Of a stretch of DNA of 64,000 nucleotides, positions 57,501 to 64,000 are shown in pieces (within the stretch, counting starts at the first letter, position 1; the number at the start of each line of letters is the position of its first letter). Under the pieces are notes generated by a model. That model did no database searches, was not told where the DNA came from, and saw only the letters and a program-made list of their open reading frames with translations. Origin of the DNA: M3007 sp965249785 (GTDB lineage: Bacteria; Bacteroidota; Bacteroidia; Chitinophagales; Saprospiraceae); the NCBI GenBank assembly GCA_965249785.1, contig CBDFMU010000016.1:1-64000 (forward strand). Direction: 5' to 3'. A program made the translations under genes and the position numbers.

Positions 57501-59583
57501 CTAAGCCGAGGTTGATTTTGCCCGCTGCATCTTTGACGGTGCCTTTGGCCTGGCCGTCTATTTGTACAAAATCGGGCAATCGCAACACGTTCGTAATCAC
57601 GGTGTCCGGCACGTAACCGAGAATCTCCTGACGAGCCAAATTGGCATTGAAAGTCACGTCAAAGCCCAGTTTATCCGGCGCATTTACATTTTGCAGCAGG
57701 CCATTGAAAGCAATTTTACTGGTTACGCCGCCCCGCACAGCATTCATTTTCAAGTCAGCATTCAGTGCCGCTAATGTCCCGCGCAACGTTCCCGTAGTCT
57801 GTAACATATCGGGCAATTCCATATCCGGCTTCGCCAAAAACGCGAAGAAATTTTGCGGCGCATCCAGCCGGCGGATTTGCAAATCCATCCCGAGTTTGTT
57901 GGGATCGCTGGCGTTGGTGACTACGCCGCCCAAGTCAAATTGCAAAGGTGTGCCAGTTGCAGCCGGGAAATTCGGACCAGTTTGCAAAGCACCCACGTCG
58001 CCGCGCAGACTCAATTGCAGCCGCGACATGTTACCGCTGAGAAAACCGGCAGCATTAACATACGCGGGCAATGGCTGCGCCAAAATGCTGTCCATCGGCG
58101 TAGTACCCAGCGACATAAATCGCACAAGATCAGTGCGATTGGTTTTTAACTGGCTGATATTCAGGCTCATGCTAAGTTTGGTCGGCTCGGTTATTCGTTG
58201 CAACGAACCCGTCAGATTGGCCACCGTACCCGTACCTGCCTGAAAGCGAACGTTCTCCGTTTGCAGATTATCCAACCAGCCGTTCAGGTTGCCCGACACT
58301 TCGTAAGGCATAGTTGCCAATTTCGACAATGCCTGATTTTCCTGCGGCGGCAACAACACGATCAAATCACCCACCACGCCTTTTACCTGTCGCAACTGGA
58401 TTTGCATCCGATTGAAAGAAGTGTCGCCCACGTTTTTAAAGAGAGCCACATCGGCATCCAAGGTGGTTTGATTTAGGCTGGCAGCGGTATTTTTTATTTC
58501 GATACCACCGGGCGTGACGCGGGCCGTCGCGCGTAGCGAATGGAGTTGCAAACCACTCTTGTCGTTGCCAGATACCGCATCGGCCTGGACGAACATAGTG
58601 TCGTTTTGCATCGAAAATTCAGACACATCGGCATTCAGTTGGGTCAGACCGAGGTCGCCCGCATTGACATGGCCGGGCGTGGGCGCGGCAAGCGGATCGC
58701 GGTAGGCCACCAGGCTATTTTCCACTTTAATCCCTTTGGCGTGGATGGCCATCGCGTCATTGGCAGAGCGCACTTGGAGGTTGTCCAAAGTAGTCTTTTC
58801 CAACGTAGCATCCAAGCCCAATTCAGTGGTCGAAAAGACAATATGCGAACGACTTATATCACCGTCTTTTAGCAGCAATCCAAAGGCCGTAGCAGGCTCG
58901 CCATCCTTCACCGAAGGTTTCTTTTGTATTAATCGAATATCAGAATCGCTGAGGGAGAAGCCGTCCAATTCAAAATTCATGGTTTTGAGGTCGGCTTTCT
59001 CAATCACGGTCTTAGCCATTCCAATCTTGGCTTGCGTCGTACTCTCTGCATCCTCATCTTGTAGCAGAAAATCCACACTTTTGAGTTGCAGCACTGCTAA
59101 ATTGAGTTGTATTTTCCACGGGGAAGCCGTCGTATCGACGGGTGTTGCTTTGGTCGTATCCGCCGCAAAAGCTTTTACGATAAAGTCAAAATTGAAAATG
59201 CTATCCTTTTTTTGGAGATATACGCTCGCATCTTCCAGCGTTATTTTCTGTAATTCAATGGTTTGATCGAGCAATTTCCACATGCCCATATCCACCACCA
59301 GACTGCCGACGCGGGCCAAAGTGTCGCCCTTTTGGTCTTCCAGCAGAAACTTTTCCAACGATATATAATACGGAAATCGCAGGCTAATAGCCCCTATTTC
59401 AACGCGGGTTTTCAATTTTCCCTGCAAAAAGGACTCGGCCTTACGAGTAATTTTCTGCTGCACCGAAGGCAAGGTCAGGGCATAAATAGCCCCGGCTACC
59501 AGCACGATCAGGCTGGCCAACACGATCAAAGTAATACGCAATATTTTGCGCCCGAGGGAGCGAGAGGGTTTTGTGTCTGCCAT
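54559..59583 (-). CDS. tamB: Translocation and assembly module protein TamB
   Basis: The 1674-residue protein has an N-terminal membrane anchor (RKILRITLIVLASLIVLVAG) followed by a very long AsmA/TamB beta-groove: repeats of short strands, LRFPYYISLEKFLLEDQKGD at the start and the DUF490 C-terminal domain, with ELALKAQYEFKASPYPLV, NRNYLRL-like strand patterns, SSFLTGQLNALADQYLTFID and LQKSFFEDRLTFKLSGG near the end. TamB bridges the inner and outer membranes and is thought to carry phospholipids or help outer-membrane assembly with TamA/TamL. The ATG at 59583 is chosen; ATGs at 59697 and 59790 add a part that overlaps the opposite toxin-antitoxin promoter. Confidence 0.9.
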   Translation of the reverse strand: MADTKPSRSLGRKILRITLIVLASLIVLVAGAIYALTLPSVQQKITRKAESFLQGKLKTRVEIGAISLRFPYYISLEKFLLEDQKGDTLARVGSLVVDMGMWKLLDQTIELQKITLEDASVYLQKKDSIFNFDFIVKAFAADTTKATPVDTTASPWKIQLNLAVLQLKSVDFLLQDEDAESTTQAKIGMAKTVIEKADLKTMNFELDGFSLSDSDIRLIQKKPSVKDGEPATAFGLLLKDGDISRSHIVFSTTELGLDATLEKTTLDNLQVRSANDAMAIHAKGIKVENSLVAYRDPLAAPTPGHVNAGDLGLTQLNADVSEFSMQNDTMFVQADAVSGNDKSGLQLHSLRATARVTPGGIEIKNTAASLNQTTLDADVALFKNVGDTSFNRMQIQLRQVKGVVGDLIVLLPPQENQALSKLATMPYEVSGNLNGWLDNLQTENVRFQAGTGTVANLTGSLQRITEPTKLSMSLNISQLKTNRTDLVRFMSLGTTPMDSILAQPLPAYVNAAGFLSGNMSRLQLSLRGDVGALQTGPNFPAATGTPLQFDLGGVVTNASDPNKLGMDLQIRRLDAPQNFFAFLAKPDMELPDMLQTTGTLRGTLAALNADLKMNAVRGGVTSKIAFNGLLQNVNAPDKLGFDVTFNANLARQEILGYVPDTVITNVLRLPDFVQIDGQAKGTVKDAAGKINLGLGNLGQMRVDGTLRDSTYAMNLLVQNLMVSQLAVDTSLRPLKTIGFTAQVNGEGFQVMQTAKLQLAGKFDSVIWDNLILRDLTLAGNVDGKRFNGEFQSPDERAAVHAKISGDFSTAIPLLETDISLNCVDLRQFGWANRPTTVCMHILTHSEGLSVDTLTAQVKIEDIDLQYDTVHIRPGNLALDVKLDNRHNNIQIASDWLQGEIKGYFALADLSTTMSNIIDQYFAVDRTAAVPPVSNDSLSIQLRLIKTDVLTTGLVPGLSRLDPVNIEASLIGQRNYFNLIVQAPRIVYQEWDVDSLNVRSYAGDTAALFVLTTPSIKRGDQGFIENALLNGQFRANVANVSFQASDSTGRARFLLAAKAALNGANKETVVMLNPRQVIDFKEWTVDPENRIRIATGGVEVRKLTLTGDGQSIKIDGATHTLAGNKMGLDFAVDIDRLNYNNFDIFVAQVLSDLGGWAEAHLKINGNTDAPQVRGKVQLHETHFTPVATNVRYELSETPIEFTESGVSLDGLSLRDPYGKTLEINGKLVTNDWKDIKTNLRLHADRWQVLSSTKQQNPVYYGELYVSMDGRVRGPLTQPDVQVTIKTAKESNVTYVYDAATQSLQHEGIVYFIPPPRQYVRPAIYDAPVTKNAFTLSASVEIDSNLTINSVINPVTGDDFRGKADGRLQLDMLANGTMTLSGRVELLSGVYNYSYQSVVKRSFEVARGSTITWTGDVRTPELALKAQYEFKASPYPLVTNQLASASQEETAQYRKTQVFLLQTTVNGSVTEPNVSFQFIYPASQQQGLNITTSSSGSDLVVSALSNVNQDANQLSKQVFGVLLLRNFINDNNLGFPSSGGNPLKSGLSSFLTGQLNALADQYLTFIDIDLTTTEGSTNKGQSNAEGTTNYQLRLQKSFFEDRLTFKLSGGTSVGGSNGDDVHSALENASVEYSLTPNGAFRVTVFSERGFELLNSSSSNLRNSGAGLLLAKEFGGK

Positions 59584-59685
59584 TCGTTTGCTTGCACCCC
59601 AAAGTGGGCATCGGGAACTGCCGGTAGGGGGTGACGAAGAGAGGGGGGAAAAAGGCGGGCCAGTGGAAGGAGGGATGTCCTTCTC

Positions 59686-59716
59686 TTGACAAGCCATCTG
59701 GAATGTTTTATCTTTA
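59686..59716 (+). promoter_or_regulatory. Promoter of the Phd/VapC-type pair
   Basis: TTGAC (59686-59690; TTG at 59686-59688), 20 bases, TATCTTTA (59709-59716), one base off the -7 consensus. The ATG follows 12 bases later, so the leader is very short. Confidence 0.6.
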
Positions 59717-59727
59717 CCGAAAAAATT

Positions 59728-60039
59728 ATGAAGACTATTACGGTTGGCGAATTGAAGAGAAATTTCTCCGCTGTTTTGGAATGGGTCCAATCGGGGGAAG
59801 AAGTAGCTATCTCTTTTGGCAAAAAGAAAGAAATAGTGGCTTCCATCGTGCCAGCACCGGCTGTTGAAAAAATTGAAAAAAGTAAAGGTGGAAGAAAGGC
59901 CTTAATGATGGTAGCCAGAGGTGTGCGTCGTGCTACAAAAACGGATCAGGAACGTCCACTTGGTTTATTGGCAGGCAAGGCTACTGTTGTTTTTGCAGAT
60001 AATTTCAAAATGACCGAAGAAGAATTCCTGGGCGTATGA
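59728..60039 (+). CDS. Phd/YefM-type antitoxin
   Basis: The 103-residue protein begins MKTITVGELKRNFSAVLEWV and continues QSGEEVAISFGKKKEIVASI, the Phd/YefM DNA-binding fold in which the strand-helix-strand part makes the dimer and represses its own operon. The C-terminal half (FADNFKMTEEEFLGV) is the likely toxin-neutralising tail. A Lys/Arg-rich middle (GGRKALMMVARGVRRATK) links the two. The start at 59728 is directly downstream of a -7 box; an earlier ATG at 59686 lies in the promoter. It overlaps the PIN toxin gene by four bases. Confidence 0.82.
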   Translation: MKTITVGELKRNFSAVLEWVQSGEEVAISFGKKKEIVASIVPAPAVEKIEKSKGGRKALMMVARGVRRATKTDQERPLGLLAGKATVVFADNFKMTEEEFLGV

Positions 60040-60428
60040 GGTATTTACTGGATACACATACCTTGATTTGGGCCATTACAGAACCGACCAAATTGTCGGG
60101 CCGAGTAAGTCAAATTATAAAAGACCGGGAACAACAAATCCTCGCCAGTGCCGTGAATTTCTGGGAAATATCTTTAAAATCTGCTTCCGGTAGAATGGAC
60201 TTGCAGGGCGTAGCACCAGAAGATTTTCCAATAATTTGCGAACGAATGTTTATTGATATCCTTCCATTATATGCTGAGCATTCTTCTACTTTCCATCAGT
60301 TAGCCGTTTTTAGCGAACATAAAGATCCTTTTGACCGGATGCTGATCTGGCAAGCCAAGTGTTTGGCCATCCCTATTTTGAGCAAGGATGGCAAATTTAA
60401 GCTTTTCCTTTGCCCAGCCATTGTATGA
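60036..60428 (+). CDS. PIN-domain toxin, VapC-type
   Basis: The 130-residue protein has MRYLLDTHTLIWAITEPTKL with the first Asp (residue 6), ASAVNFWEISLKSASGRMDL with the conserved Glu (about 44), HKDPFDRMLIWQAKCL with Asp residues (about 94-98) and PILSKDGKFKLF. This LLDTHTLIW type is usually paired with Phd/YefM antitoxins, as here. It should cut RNA when freed. The TGA stop is within the first copy of a 39-base tandem repeat. Confidence 0.88.
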   Translation: MRYLLDTHTLIWAITEPTKLSGRVSQIIKDREQQILASAVNFWEISLKSASGRMDLQGVAPEDFPIICERMFIDILPLYAEHSSTFHQLAVFSEHKDPFDRMLIWQAKCLAIPILSKDGKFKLFLCPAIV

Positions 60429-60497
60429 GTCGGAAGGAGTTTTCGGTTATGTTTTGCTCTTGTATGAGTCGGAAGGAGTTTCGGTTATTTGGTGAAT
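60421..60497 (+). repeat. Tandem direct repeat, period 39 bases
   Basis: TTGTATGAGTCGGAAGGAGT occurs at 60421 and 60460, each followed by TTTCGGTTAT with one base of length difference. It begins in the last codon region of the toxin gene. GTATGAGTCGGAAGG may be an operator or a chance duplication. Confidence 0.75.
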
Positions 60498-60503
60498 GTT
60501 GGT

Positions 60504-61463
60504 TTATTTTTGGGTAACTGGGATGTTTTTCAATGGTATGATGAAACTATGAAAATTTTCAACAGAATAAATTTCCATTTTTGTGATCAAATTCACTGGC
60601 CGATTAGCCCCCGAAAAGGTGAACTCGGCAGTAATAGGTACATCTGCCACTAATGTTTTTTTCTGGGTGTTTCGTCCAGAAACATTAGCCAAACGAATGT
60701 TCGACATAAAAAAGTCGTTTCCTTGTTCATCAATAATTCTGCTATACTTTCCCCCTGAACGAATTACCAACTCTGCATCTTTGCCGACACTGGTGATTCT
60801 AAATTCGCAATCAACATTCTCGCCTGACTGCCTACACTCCAAACACTCAAATAAAAAAGGGTCTTTTTTGTAAGTACTCTGTGCAGGACTTAGCAACGTT
60901 TTTAGTTTGGTGGGAATAGATGTACTGGAAGTTTGTTCACCTAGTTCCCCACCCAATCCTTTGTCCTCCAACGCAATAATCGCAGGTGTCCGACGAATAT
61001 TCCCTTTGGAGGAAGCCAAAATGACCGCCGTCTCCAAATTTAAGGCCTTGACATTCACATTCAAATTTTCACCCACCGAAGTCAACGTACCGATGACGAT
61101 GGCATCTATACCTTTCAATTTACCCAGTTTGGCCACCGAATTAGGGTCCAGCAACCCTTTGGCATCCAGTCCGGCTTCTTTGAGCAAATAATTCAAGCGC
61201 CCCCGATCCACAATAGAAAAAGTAGTGCTAGCATTGACCATCACATCTGAAAACTGCTCGGCGAGGTATTTGCCCAATTCGGTAGGTGTACCATCTAATT
61301 TAGTAAAATCAGCAATCGCGACGTTTTTAATGGCCGTTTTAGCCTTCATTTTAGTGGCTAAATCGCTGACGATGGTAGAGATTTCTCGGTCGAGGGCATC
61401 AGTTTGGGCGGACAGGGAAATCGCGTTTGTAAATAGGATCAGTAGGAGAAGTAGTTTCTGCAT
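60504..61463 (-). CDS. FlgO/CsgG-like exported protein, copy 1
   Basis: The 319-residue protein has a signal peptide (MQKLLLLLILFTNAISLSA-Q) and a FlgO/CsgG-like domain: KNVAIADFTKLDGTPTELGK (about 46-65), LAEQFSDVMVNASTTFSIVD, RGRLNYLLKEAGL and LKGIDAIVIGTLTSVGENLN (about 115-134). The C-terminal third has a distinct FECLECRQSG and VDCEFRITSVGKDAEL block with three Cys, likely a beta sandwich. It lies behind copy 2 by 17 bases. FlgO-like proteins assemble in the outer membrane or periplasm; no flagellar or curli genes are nearby, so the role is unknown. Confidence 0.78.
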   Translation of the reverse strand: MQKLLLLLILFTNAISLSAQTDALDREISTIVSDLATKMKAKTAIKNVAIADFTKLDGTPTELGKYLAEQFSDVMVNASTTFSIVDRGRLNYLLKEAGLDAKGLLDPNSVAKLGKLKGIDAIVIGTLTSVGENLNVNVKALNLETAVILASSKGNIRRTPAIIALEDKGLGGELGEQTSSTSIPTKLKTLLSPAQSTYKKDPFLFECLECRQSGENVDCEFRITSVGKDAELVIRSGGKYSRIIDEQGNDFFMSNIRLANVSGRNTQKKTLVADVPITAEFTFSGANRPVNLITKMEIYSVENFHSFIIPLKNIPVTQK

Positions 61464-61480
61464 GATTAGGAATGTGTTTT

Positions 61481-62440
61481 TTATTTAGTAATGGGGATGT
61501 TTTTAAAAGTGGAGTAAAAATAATCCAAGTCCGTTCCCGATGTAGAAATTTCCATTTTTGTAATTAAACTAATATTGCGATTTACTGCCGAAAAGGTAAA
61601 CTCGGCATTAATAGGTACATCTGCGACCAATGTTTTTTGAGCCTGTTCTCCCGACACATTCGCCAAACGAGCGTTGGACATAAAAAAATCGTTGCCTTCA
61701 TCATCTATAATTCGGCTCTTTGTATAATATACGCTATATACGCCTAGATCAATATCTTTTCCAAGACTAGTAATCCTAAGTTTGCATCTAATATTCTGGC
61801 CTGTTTGCTTACACTCCAAACACTCAAAAAGAAGTGGGTCTTTTTCAAAAGTGCTTTGCGCAGGCATTTTGGGTGTTGTTATAACACGTTTAACCGGCGT
61901 TGTTCCTCCACTACTCGACTCTCCTCCCAATTCCTTCTTTTCCAATTCAATAATCGCCGGTGTCCTGGGCAACGAACCTTTTGCGGAGGCGAGAATAACC
62001 GCTGTTTCCAAATTCAAAGCCTGCACATTGACATTGATGTTTTCGCCCACCGAAGTCATGGTGCCGACCACAATGGCATCTATGCCTTTTAATTTGCCGA
62101 GTTTGGCCACCGAATTAGGGTCCAGCAAACCTTTGGCATCCAGTCCGGCTTCTTTGAGCAGAAAATTGAGACGGCCACGGTTCACCACCGAGAAAGAGAT
62201 GTTGGCATTCACCATCACATCCGAAAACTGCTCGGCGAGGTATTTACCCAACTCGGTGGGGGCACCATTCAGGTTGGCAAAATCGGCGATGGCGACGTTT
62301 TTGATGGTCGTTTTGGTGTTCATTTTAGTCACCAGATCATTGACGATACGACCTATTTTATCGTCGAGGGCATCGTTTTGAGCAGACAGGGTGAATGCGT
62401 TAAAGCAGAAAAGTAATAGGAGGAAGACTAGTTTTTGCAT
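61481..62440 (-). CDS. FlgO/CsgG-like exported protein, copy 2
   Basis: The 319-residue protein is a close paralogue of copy 1, with the same length: signal peptide MQKLVFLLLLFCFNAFTLSA-Q, KNVAIADFANLNGAPTELGK, FSVVNRGRLNFLLKEAGLDA, GIDAIVVGTMTSVGENINVN and the C-terminal FECLECKQTG, CKLRITSLGKDIDL block. The most variable part is the linker before the Cys block (SSSGGTTPVKRVITTPK). Its start overlaps the end of the upstream gene by 13 bases, so translation is coupled. The pair arose by tandem duplication; the two may form a mixed oligomer. Confidence 0.78.
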   Translation of the reverse strand: MQKLVFLLLLFCFNAFTLSAQNDALDDKIGRIVNDLVTKMNTKTTIKNVAIADFANLNGAPTELGKYLAEQFSDVMVNANISFSVVNRGRLNFLLKEAGLDAKGLLDPNSVAKLGKLKGIDAIVVGTMTSVGENINVNVQALNLETAVILASAKGSLPRTPAIIELEKKELGGESSSGGTTPVKRVITTPKMPAQSTFEKDPLLFECLECKQTGQNIRCKLRITSLGKDIDLGVYSVYYTKSRIIDDEGNDFFMSNARLANVSGEQAQKTLVADVPINAEFTFSAVNRNISLITKMEISTSGTDLDYFYSTFKNIPITK

Positions 62441-63483
62441 AATTGGAAGGGCAGTTTTTTATTTGAAAATTGTAGCATAAATTTCTCTTCAAGGCTTTCT
62501 CTGGCCCGGCTTTGGTTGCCGCCCGCGCCCGTTTCTTCGATGGTGAACGAGCGGACCTGATTGCTGCGGAAAGCAAAAAATTTCACTTCAAAACTGCCGT
62601 GCGCCTTTTCAAATTCATTGGTCTCTCCGCCCGCTTCTATTTTATCTTTTTCAAAGTCTACTTTTCCCGCCCGCACAAAACATAAGCAGGCTGTGCGTTT
62701 ATCCAAGCCGATATTTTTGAGCGCGGACATATCCTCATTATCCAGATTTCTGGAAAAGGTTGTTAGAAAAGTGGGGCGAAACAAGGAAGTACTAGTGGAA
62801 AACCCATCGGATTGCAATTGCTCAGCCAGTTGATTTTTTAGATTAGCAGTAGATACACCGCCCTGACTGGTAGCCAGAATCGCTATTTGGGAGGGGTTTT
62901 CGTCGTTGAAAAAATTTGTTGTTGAAACAGGTTGTGGAGGAAGATCAGTCACAGTTCCCTGATTGCCTGGTAATGGCTTGCGAGAATCGGTGGGTGGAAT
63001 AATAACAGGCGTTATTTGGCCAGTTTCGCTATTGTCTTTACTGACAAAAATCTCCCGCAGGTCAATAATGCAGTTGCGTACGGGATATTTGGTCAAATTA
63101 TTAAGGTCAAATACTTCTACATCTACCCTTTCTCCGGTCGGAAATTCAACGGTCAGCGGAACAATTTTGCTTTCTTGCAAACTCACTCCCTCCAATTCAA
63201 ATTGGCCATGTACCAATGATTGGTCTTTAGCAAAAGTTCCGAGGCGGACGGTGACGTTTTTTAAAACCACCCTGGTTTTTGCATCCAACAAGGTGCCGAT
63301 TAGCGTTACCCGGTCATTACAGGTATTCTGCCCATTTGATGAAGGCAAGGTACATATACGGAAATAGAACGCAGCAAAAGTAGTAGCCAGAATGATGAAA
63401 AATATCCGTCCGGTGGAAGTGTGTAGGGAAAATACATCTCGAAGGAAATTCGGCCAGCCGTCTGCTTCATTGATATTACTCAT
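62428..63483 (-). CDS. Membrane-anchored protein, first gene of the FlgO-like operon
   Basis: The 351-residue protein has a cytoplasmic N-terminus of about 25 residues (MSNINEADGWPNFLRDVFSL), one membrane helix (IFFIILATTFAAFYFRI), a beta domain resembling a carboxypeptidase regulatory-like domain (VTLIGTLLDAKTRVVLKNVT, HGQFELEGVSLQES), a Pro/Thr-rich linker and a C-terminal domain (PSQIAILATSQGGVSTANLK, SFEVKFFAFRSNQVRSFTIE). I cannot name the last domain; it recalls outer-membrane assembly helper proteins. It heads the operon and overlaps the next gene by 13 bases, which supports joint function. Confidence 0.7.
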   Translation of the reverse strand: MSNINEADGWPNFLRDVFSLHTSTGRIFFIILATTFAAFYFRICTLPSSNGQNTCNDRVTLIGTLLDAKTRVVLKNVTVRLGTFAKDQSLVHGQFELEGVSLQESKIVPLTVEFPTGERVDVEVFDLNNLTKYPVRNCIIDLREIFVSKDNSETGQITPVIIPPTDSRKPLPGNQGTVTDLPPQPVSTTNFFNDENPSQIAILATSQGGVSTANLKNQLAEQLQSDGFSTSTSLFRPTFLTTFSRNLDNEDMSALKNIGLDKRTACLCFVRAGKVDFEKDKIEAGGETNEFEKAHGSFEVKFFAFRSNQVRSFTIEETGAGGNQSRARESLEEKFMLQFSNKKLPFQLCKN

Positions 63484-63851
63484 TTGGCAAGAGGTATTTT
63501 AAAACAGTGGTCAATATTGGAAGACGGGTATAGAAAAGCTCAAAAGTATATGTTTGAATTGCTTGCACCAAACCAACTTTCCATGTGCTTTTGAATCTTT
63601 TTTCTTCGGTAAAATATTTTAGGTCTTTGAGCCTCCCCCATTTGCCCAATTCCGGCAAAATATAGTTAAAATTTGGAAGAATGAAAATTATAACGAATCT
63701 TCTGTTGACAAATACTGTCCCGTGCCTATACCTTTACCGACTTGTTTTTAATCCATGAAGCGGAGCGGATTTCAATGCCGCCCGATATAATATTTTGACG
63801 ATCAATTCTTCCCGGATCGTTGCCCTCAACCGTTGTAAACAATCTTTCTTT
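63484..63851. other. Divergent spacer
   Basis: The spacer holds the promoter at 63705-63736 directed to the right and an A+T-rich part near 63540-63700. No repeat or small gene is convincing. Confidence 0.4.
63705..63736 (+). promoter_or_regulatory. Promoter of the rightmost gene
   Basis: TTGAC (63705-63709; TTG at 63705-63707), 21 bases, TACCTTTA (63729-63736), one base off the -7 consensus. The leader to the ATG at 63852 would be about 110 bases. Confidence 0.55.
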
Positions 63852-64000
63852 ATGGCTCTTGCATTGCCCTTGCTGCTGGCAGGCCCCATTCTCCGACGCA
63901 CCGAACCTACTCTATTGACCGTTTGGGCGGCATTTTCCGCGCCGCAGACCGTTACCTGCACGGTTTTTCGGAAAGGCACCGCTGCCAATGAAGAAGTGGT
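63852..64000 (+). CDS. N-terminus of a possible alkaline phosphatase D-type protein, partial
   Basis: The frame from ATG 63852 reads MALALPLLLAGPILRRTEPT and continues LLTVWAAFSAPQTVTCTVF to the window edge. The LAGPILRRxEPTxxxVWxA pattern is like the N-terminal beta domain of PhoD-type alkaline phosphatases (phospholipase D-like phosphodiesterases), but only 49 residues are seen and no catalytic residues are included. The codon use is normal and a promoter lies upstream. The frame is open to the end of the window. Confidence 0.5.
   Translation, partial: MALALPLLLAGPILRRTEPTLLTVWAAFSAPQTVTCTVFRKGTAANEEV

Noticed and set aside
1..64000. tRNA, rRNA, insertion sequences, integrases or phage genes
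   Set aside because: I scanned for tRNA T-loop patterns, transposase motifs and structural phage proteins by eye and found none that stand up.

Overview
This 64 kb window comes from a member of the Bacteroidota, most likely from the Saprospiria or a related group (the finer placement is inference). The pointers are type IX secretion (T9SS) C-terminal sorting domains, promoters with the Bacteroidota -33/-7 pattern (TTG, about 19-21 bases, TAnnTTTG), the TamB/TamL pair, a DUF4271 gene before a HemD-like gene, a mevalonate-pathway enzyme, a fused IcmF mutase and the long PurF type. Most genes look near half G+C. Three stretches are clearly more A+T-rich: about 9.2-10.95 kb, 24.1-25.2 kb and 34.5-35.7 kb.

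Layout. 0-6.2 kb: a small Cys-rich exported protein (partial), a PPP phosphatase, a saccharopine/alanine dehydrogenase-like enzyme followed by DapD, a small kinase-fold protein and an RDD membrane protein. 6.4-9.0 kb: an ECF sigma factor, an anti-sigma-like membrane protein and a beta-repeat surface protein in one operon. 9.3-10.9 kb: an A+T-rich island with a secreted Cys-rich 45-residue repeat protein. 11-14 kb: a T9SS esterase with a damaged start, a small lipoprotein and an M43-like metalloprotease. 14-23 kb: housekeeping genes (rhodanese, PASTA protein, MvaD, MFS exporter, PurA, DUF4271, HemD, a flippase-like membrane protein) and a TauE/SafE gene cut by one TGA. 24-29 kb: a VapBC-type pair and IcmF. 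29-36 kb: an MFS transporter and trehalase, a Tat-type gluconate dehydrogenase subunit 3, Hsp20 and an epoxide hydrolase. 36-44 kb: ThiL, two tandem paralogous secreted proteins, PurF, a PBECR-like domain gene and HemB. 44-51.3 kb: a lipoprotein, a very large outer-membrane protein, a VWA protein, RfaE2 and a second flippase-like protein. 51.4-59.6 kb: a BON-LysM protein and the TamL/TamB envelope pair. 59.7-64 kb: a second Phd/VapC-type pair, a three-gene operon with two FlgO/CsgG-like paralogues, and the start of a possible alkaline phosphatase D-type gene.

The most unusual signal lies between the genes. Many spacers are built from short, locus-specific words repeated at roughly 7-12 bases (CTCAAC, CACATTGACC, AACCAATA, ATAACTC, ATCAATC, AATTCAT and others). 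Read on the sense strand, the CA-rich form sits just before start codons and its reverse complement, GT-rich, sits just after stop codons; I saw this at about twenty gene ends without a clear exception. Words often run into the 3' end of the upstream gene and supply its stop codon and last residues. Similar repeat text occurs in frame inside IcmF (twice) and the large outer-membrane protein. Two promoter-to-terminator units without reading frames, at 42.2 kb and 44.0 kb, look like undescribed small RNAs. No tRNA, rRNA, CRISPR array, transposase or prophage was seen.
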